Assembly (NCBI RefSeq): GCF_040712315.1
Contig: NC_134015.1
Location: forward strand, 53,607,464 to 53,671,463
Length of the DNA: 64,000 nucleotides
Reading direction: 5' to 3'
From: Castanea sativa
Lineage: Eukaryota > Streptophyta > Magnoliopsida > Fagales > Fagaceae
A model generated the notes under the pieces. The model was not told the DNA's origin. It worked only from the letters and a program-made list of their open reading frames with translations, and searched no databases. Of this stretch, positions 56,698 through 64,000 are shown one piece after another. The translations under genes were made by a program, and so were the position numbers. Each line of letters opens with the position of its first letter. The first letter of the stretch is position 1.

Positions 56698-57659
56698 ATG
56701 GAGGAGAAGAAAGGTGAAGTTGTCCTGTTTGGAACATGGACCAGCCCAATCTGCACTAGAGTTGAGCTAGCCCTTAAACTAAAAGGCATACCCTATGAGT
56801 ATGTGGAGGAAGATTTGAAAAACAAAAGTGAGTTGCTCCTTAGCCACAATCCAGTCCACAAGAAAGTACCTGTACTTGTTCACAATGGGAAATCCATTGC
56901 TGAGTCACTAATTATTCTTGAATACATAGAAGAGTGCTGGAATACCACCCCAAAACTATTGCCTGAGGATCCTCACCAAAGGGCAAAACTCCGTTTTTGG
57001 GCCAATTATTACGATCAAAAGGTGGGTTTTTTCTCTCCCTCACACACACAATTTCGATGCTATTGTGTATTGAACACAATATGAACATGATATATGTTCA
57101 AAATTGGTTTAGTGTTGATCTTGTATCCCATCCAGTGCACTAAAACATTAGATGGAGACCTTGCCCCTTTGGTTAACTAATTCTATAAAGATAAAATAAA
57201 CAAACATTTGTACTCTCCTCTTTGTTGATTTGCTACTTCAACCGATTATGTAGCATTTGTGTGCAAACACTAATAAAAGCATTTTGGTGTCATCAGGTTG
57301 TGCCAATCTTCTACATCATCGCCACGGCCAAAGGCAAGGAGGAAATAGAGAAAGCCATTGAAGACTTGAGCCAAGTGCTTAAGGTGTTTGAAGAAGGTAT
57401 TGAAAAGGATTTTCCAGGGCAGAACCCATTCTTCAATGGCGATAGCTTAGGGTATCTTGGTATCTCTATTGGCTCACATGGATGCAACTACAAAGCTGTT
57501 CATGAGATCGTGGATGCGGTAGTCATATCAGAAAAGAACCCAAAGTTTCTATCATGGATCAATGCTCTGAAGAACTGCCCTCTGATGGAGGAGACACTAC
57601 CGCCTCATGACAAATTGGTTGCCAGGTTCAAAGTCTTTCTTCCATCTGCTCAAGCTTAA
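56698..57659 (+). CDS. GSTU: Tau-class glutathione S-transferase (gene E)
   Basis: Exons 56698-57021 and 57297-57659 (GT-AG, phase 0) give 228 aa. It alone of the five has the usual Ser-Pro (TWTSPIC, Ser16-Pro17), though with Ile instead of Phe next. EDLKNKS replaces EDLTNKS. The glutathione site ([20 protein letters not shown]) and the C-terminal domain ([23 protein letters not shown]) are intact, ending FLPSAQA. Nearly identical to D through most of its length, including the intron. The intact frame suggests function. Confidence 0.93.
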
Positions 57660-58679
57660 TATTGAAGCGGAAAGACAGGCTTACCATGTATCAAGCTCTG
57701 ATTGATGATGGTTGTACCTTTTAATTGTTAGAAATAAATCCTTTGTCTCTTAGCCAAAAAATTAAATGTAAGCAGAACTATGGTGCTACTGTTTGGTTTC
57801 TATAAAGGGTTGGCTGAGTGTTTTGTTTCTACTGTTCAATGCTTAAAACTCGCATATGTTAGAAAGATTTCCATTAAAGTTAGAAATTGCAGCTTGTTGA
57901 AATTGCAGAGAGAGAACAGAGACTTTTCTCAAGGATGCCTTTCAATAGTCATTGTCATTGTATGGCTGTAAGATTTTTCTTAAGCTAGAAATAAATGTAT
58001 ATCCAGCATGTAGCAGCCCTTCTTGACATTCCAAGCAATTATCAACTCACAATGTTCCCCAGACTTTAAGGGCTGACCAAGGAAACCGTCCATCTAAGAC
58101 ATCACTGCAAGAAAGCCCAAACAGGAGGAAGAACGCAAGTCTACACATAAGCCAACCAAGGAAGTCAATCTCACCAAAGGCTGTACCATTTTGGCCAGCA
58201 AAAAGATATATTTCAATACCGATGTATCGTTTTAGATTTACCGTTATTTAAAATATATATAATATATATATTATTTGTATATATTTTAAAAATAAATAAA
58301 TAAATATTATTTGTATGTTTATAACTTTAATTATTTGGTAAAAGTTAATTTGTTAAGCCATTAAACTTGTTAAGCTTATGAGCACTAGCATTGGAGTACG
58401 TAAACACTTCTCAGTTGCTATCTTACAACCTAAGCCACCCATAATCCACTTCATCGGGGTTTGTAAACTTAAAAAAAATATGCAACCTTACTATGAAAAA
58501 TATATATTATTTTAATACGTGTGTGAAGAGAAAATATGAGCAGCGAAAAAGAGAGGATAACACTTTTTATTATTTGATTAGGTAGTTTGTATTATTTTAC
58601 TAGATTGTATGTAAAAATAAAAATTGGAATGTAAAGTGAGTTGTAAAATAAGTTGGTAAAATAGATAAAGTAGTGTTTG

Positions 58680-58737
<58 letters not shown>

Positions 58738-60188
58738 TTTTTGCACTCTCGGATGCTAATGTTGTAAGTTTAATATAAAAAATATGAACAAAGATAAAAG
58801 TATAAGACAAAAAAAGAAAATAAAAAAGGAGTAGTAAGTGAGAAATGAGCTATTACGGGAGAGGCAGTTGGTAGAAAAAGATCAAATAATTAGAAAAACT
58901 AAAATGGTGATTGATAAAACCAAAGAACACAAAATTTTCTCAATCTTTCAAGTAACTTTTGTTAGCTTTTTACTCCACACGCGTTAACTTACTGACTAGC
59001 CCTACTTTCCATTTCACACAATTTAAACTTCCAAGACTCTTATCTCACGTGAATTGCTATATTTCTCTTCCCACCACACATACTGTCAGATTTTTCTCTC
59101 CAACATGGGACTATTTCCCTCTCATTAGCCAAACCTTTCATTAGCCAAAACATGTTTTCAGATTTGACCTCTCTCTCCCTCTTTCTTAGATCAAGCATTC
59201 AACTCCGTTTCACTGCTTTGATGCCGATGCCACTCTATTCATTGCCAGCCAGATTTCACTATCACCCGTGCCAGATTCGCTATCACCAATGTGAGGCCAA
59301 GATGAAGAGATCCCAAATCAATGTGAGGAGGAGAATTTCTGGGTTACTGTGTGTTAAATCGACCTCCTTTTCTTTCGGGTCCGATATCTAATTTTGGGCC
59401 AAAACTCGATATATAAATCCTTATACAGCCAAAACAGATCCAGCATGACCGATATTTAAACCAGTACAAAATAACAATGTTACTATACCCAGCCATACCG
59501 GCCAGTATGGTACAAAATTATCTTCGTTGAGGCCAACCCTATAGATATTAAGCACAACGTCGGGCTTGCTAAAATGAACTAGTATGCTTAATAAAATTAC
59601 TTTTTTTTTCTTTTATTGCCCAAAATTCCAAAGTTTACAGAAATAGCTTCTACTAATCCTCTACAACTACAACTACAACTAAAATCCATCCTCATCTTTT
59701 ACGCACCTAATTATGATTGAATTTGTACTTCAAAACCAAGCACAACTCATTGAAAATTTGCAACATAACTCACATCAGTTAGGAATTGTACCTAAAAATA
59801 AATAAAAGTTTGAGTGAGCGGAGGGATAGCATTTGGGAGTAGGGTTGTGGCATCACACATTGGAAATCAGTAGGCAGAGGTGATTGAAAAACATTAACTG
59901 TAAATGGCAAATAAATTCCTATGAAGCATCTGAGCCAGACATTCTTAAAAAAATGCTTGCAATGGAAAGCTAAAAAGACATCACATAGCAACAATATATT
60001 TACCAAGAGACAAATTATAGAAACAAGCAAAATCTTAGCATAATGGATTTGTCAACAAATACATGGTTCAAACCAAAACAAAAGACGGATCCAAATCAGA
60101 AAACCTCAAATTACTTTCCATGTTTCTCCACGCGCTGCAATAGCCAAAATTACACTAAAGCTGCTAGAAGCTCACTAAGATCTTGAAC
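57660..60188. other. Intergenic region between GSTU E and RPL34
   Basis: To about 59460 it is homologous to the flank of D. It contains a TA/T microsatellite (58685-58742) and an element-like stretch with inverted ends (gtaccattttggccag near 58186 and ctggccggtatgg-type ends near 59500). Beyond that it is AT-rich, including the 3' UTR and terminator region of RPL34. No gene is supported. Confidence 0.55.
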
Positions 60189-62599
<2,411 letters not shown>

Positions 62600-62730
62600 T
62601 TTTGCGAAGCTCTGAGGCTCTCTCTCTCTCTCTCTTAGGGTTTTGGGGGAATTAGAGAGGGGAGGCTTTGGAATTGTTGAGACTTGAGAGAGAGAATGAG
62701 GGAGATAGATATATTGAGGGTTTCGGAGAG
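62600..62730 (-). promoter_or_regulatory. RPL34: RPL34 leader and core promoter
   Basis: On the minus strand the telo-box AAACCCTAA lies at 62635-62643, next to a long GA run (62619-62634). A second half-type word (aaaccct) is near 62720. Telo-boxes near the start site are common in plant ribosomal protein genes. Confidence 0.65.
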
Positions 62731-64000
62731 TGTTTAATTGCCCTAGATCGGACGGTTGTGAGGAGATCTTGACTTTTTGTGTTTGATCTTGACTTTGGTT
62801 GGTTTTTGGACGGTGTAGATTTGGACACCGTGGATTGGGTTGTCTGAAAAAGTTCCACATGTGCAAACAAAAACCGTCGTCGTTTTGTTTTTGTTAAATT
62901 TCAGCCATTTATCCAAATTTTCTTTCATACATATCCTATCTCTAAACTTATGAAAAATTTATTAATACCCACTTTTGTGAGGGTCTAAAATATTTTAAAA
63001 AATAATTAATGAAAATTTTGAAACATAAAGAAATCTAAATTTAGTATGAAAATGAATTGAACACAAGGAGTCAAAACAAAATTATAAAACATAAAAAACT
63101 AAAATTATAATAACCATAAGTTTTAATGGCCAAAAGTGTACTTTAGTCATAATAAAACTATCCAAGAAAGAAAACGGTGACAAATATATTTTTTCTAATG
63201 TTATCATATAAGTTGTGGTTGTACGGCCACAACAGTGTATGAATTGTTGGGCCTAGACCTTCAATTAATTTGTATAATACTAAATTTAGCCTACAATAGA
63301 AAGTCCCAAAAGGAGTTTGGCTAGTAGATGGTGGCTAAGAATGGTTGTGAGGTGATTTTTATTGCAAATCTAATTGCCCAATGAGGATCTTGGACAGTTG
63401 AGGTATCCCTTAGGTGTCTCAAGCTAGATCACTTCTCCCCCAATACAAGTTGAAAATCTCTCCTTCACCCATGTTTCTCTCCCTTGAAAATGCTCCAAAC
63501 ACCACTTCTCACCTCTCTCTTGCCTTTTATACTCTTTTGTTAGTGGGATTGCGATGATGAGAATATTCCACTCATATGTAAGTCCCACCATTTGCTATAT
63601 ATGGGTGGCCCCTTGGGTTGAGGCTACTTTTTTAGTGTGTTCAATCCCACTTTCAGGAGATGGGTCTCATGATTCTGTCACCGCAATGATTCCCTAGCAA
63701 CTTGAACTCGGTATTAAATCATGTGCTCGAATGACAAGCTTCCCTAGGACATTATCTCCCTTCCTCACGAGTAAATATGGCCTACTTGGGTCTTAATGTG
63801 GTCACCTTGTCATTTATGTGATAACCTAGTTCGGCCCCATACTTATGGGCTAGACAATGGGTCAGTGGCTCTTGGGTTAGTTTCGACCTAGGCCGAACGT
63901 TGTCTACCTACATAAGTATTTAAAAAGCTTGCTTTCCTTTTTCATATCATCATTTCAATATTTATTTAAATATATTAGTTTAAACTAATTAAAATTATAC
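62731..64000. other. AT-rich region upstream of RPL34
   Basis: No gene recognised. 63230-63900 has a less AT-rich, possibly repeat-derived stretch, without ends or coding motifs that I can identify. Confidence 0.4.

Larger units (their letters stand above)
51159..59460. repeat. Segmental repeat unit III
   Basis: Parallel to unit I from about 27436. It contains a gutted B-type GST, the hAT/Helitron/MITE stack, the LINE tail, a private hAT MITE, GSTU E and its flank. Confidence 0.88.

Noticed and set aside
63230..63900. Less AT-rich stretch considered as an LTR or gene
   Set aside because: No paired repeat, target duplication, splice-consistent ORF or motif could be found within the window.

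Overview
This window is plant nuclear DNA: AT-rich, with spliced genes, plant-type LTR retrotransposons, Helitron, hAT and Mutator-type elements, and a tandem array of tau-class glutathione S-transferases (a plant-specific class). The style of the retroelement and GST proteins suggests a woody eudicot, possibly Fagaceae. That assignment is memory-based inference, not a search result.

Layout. 1-2210 is AT-rich intergenic DNA with an inverted-repeat element. 2216-19681 is an old, gag-only Copia-type LTR element (5-bp TSD acata). Its 5' LTR was split by a young Ty3/Gypsy Tat-lineage element (2571-13860, TSD ctata, coding on the minus strand). 19687-20774 holds a short-period minisatellite, a SINE-like piece and the first GST promoter. 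20775-59460 is the GST array: five complete two-exon GSTU genes (A 20775, B 23189, C 25441, D 32284, E 56698), all on the plus strand. An ancestral B-type + C-type gene pair was amplified, and three later copies of the unit (I 27028-35005, II 35006-51158, III 51159-about 59460) each carry a gutted B-type gene. The second gene of unit II is deleted at a scar near 51146. A second Tat element (38640-50447, TSD atgga, plus strand) sits in unit II. RPL34 (eL34, minus strand, four exons, 120 aa) occupies 60189-62599. The rest, to 64000, is AT-rich with nothing recognised.

The two Tat elements are relatives. Each has gag-protease, a UAG stop followed by CAA UUA, then pol in the same frame (RT, RNase H, second RNase H, integrase). 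A 150/151-bp tandem repeat block follows, then a three-exon gene on the opposite strand. In element 1 that antisense gene is fully open (770 codons after splicing). Pol is broken in both copies.

The three repeat units share nested mobile elements whose target-site duplications and empty sites can be read directly. A hAT-like element contains a Helitron, which contains a Mutator-type MITE. Unit II has a clean Helitron-empty site, unit III a private hAT MITE, and unit II a private Mutator-type MITE. Together these give a relative history of the array. No bacterial features, CRISPR arrays or tRNA/rRNA genes were seen.
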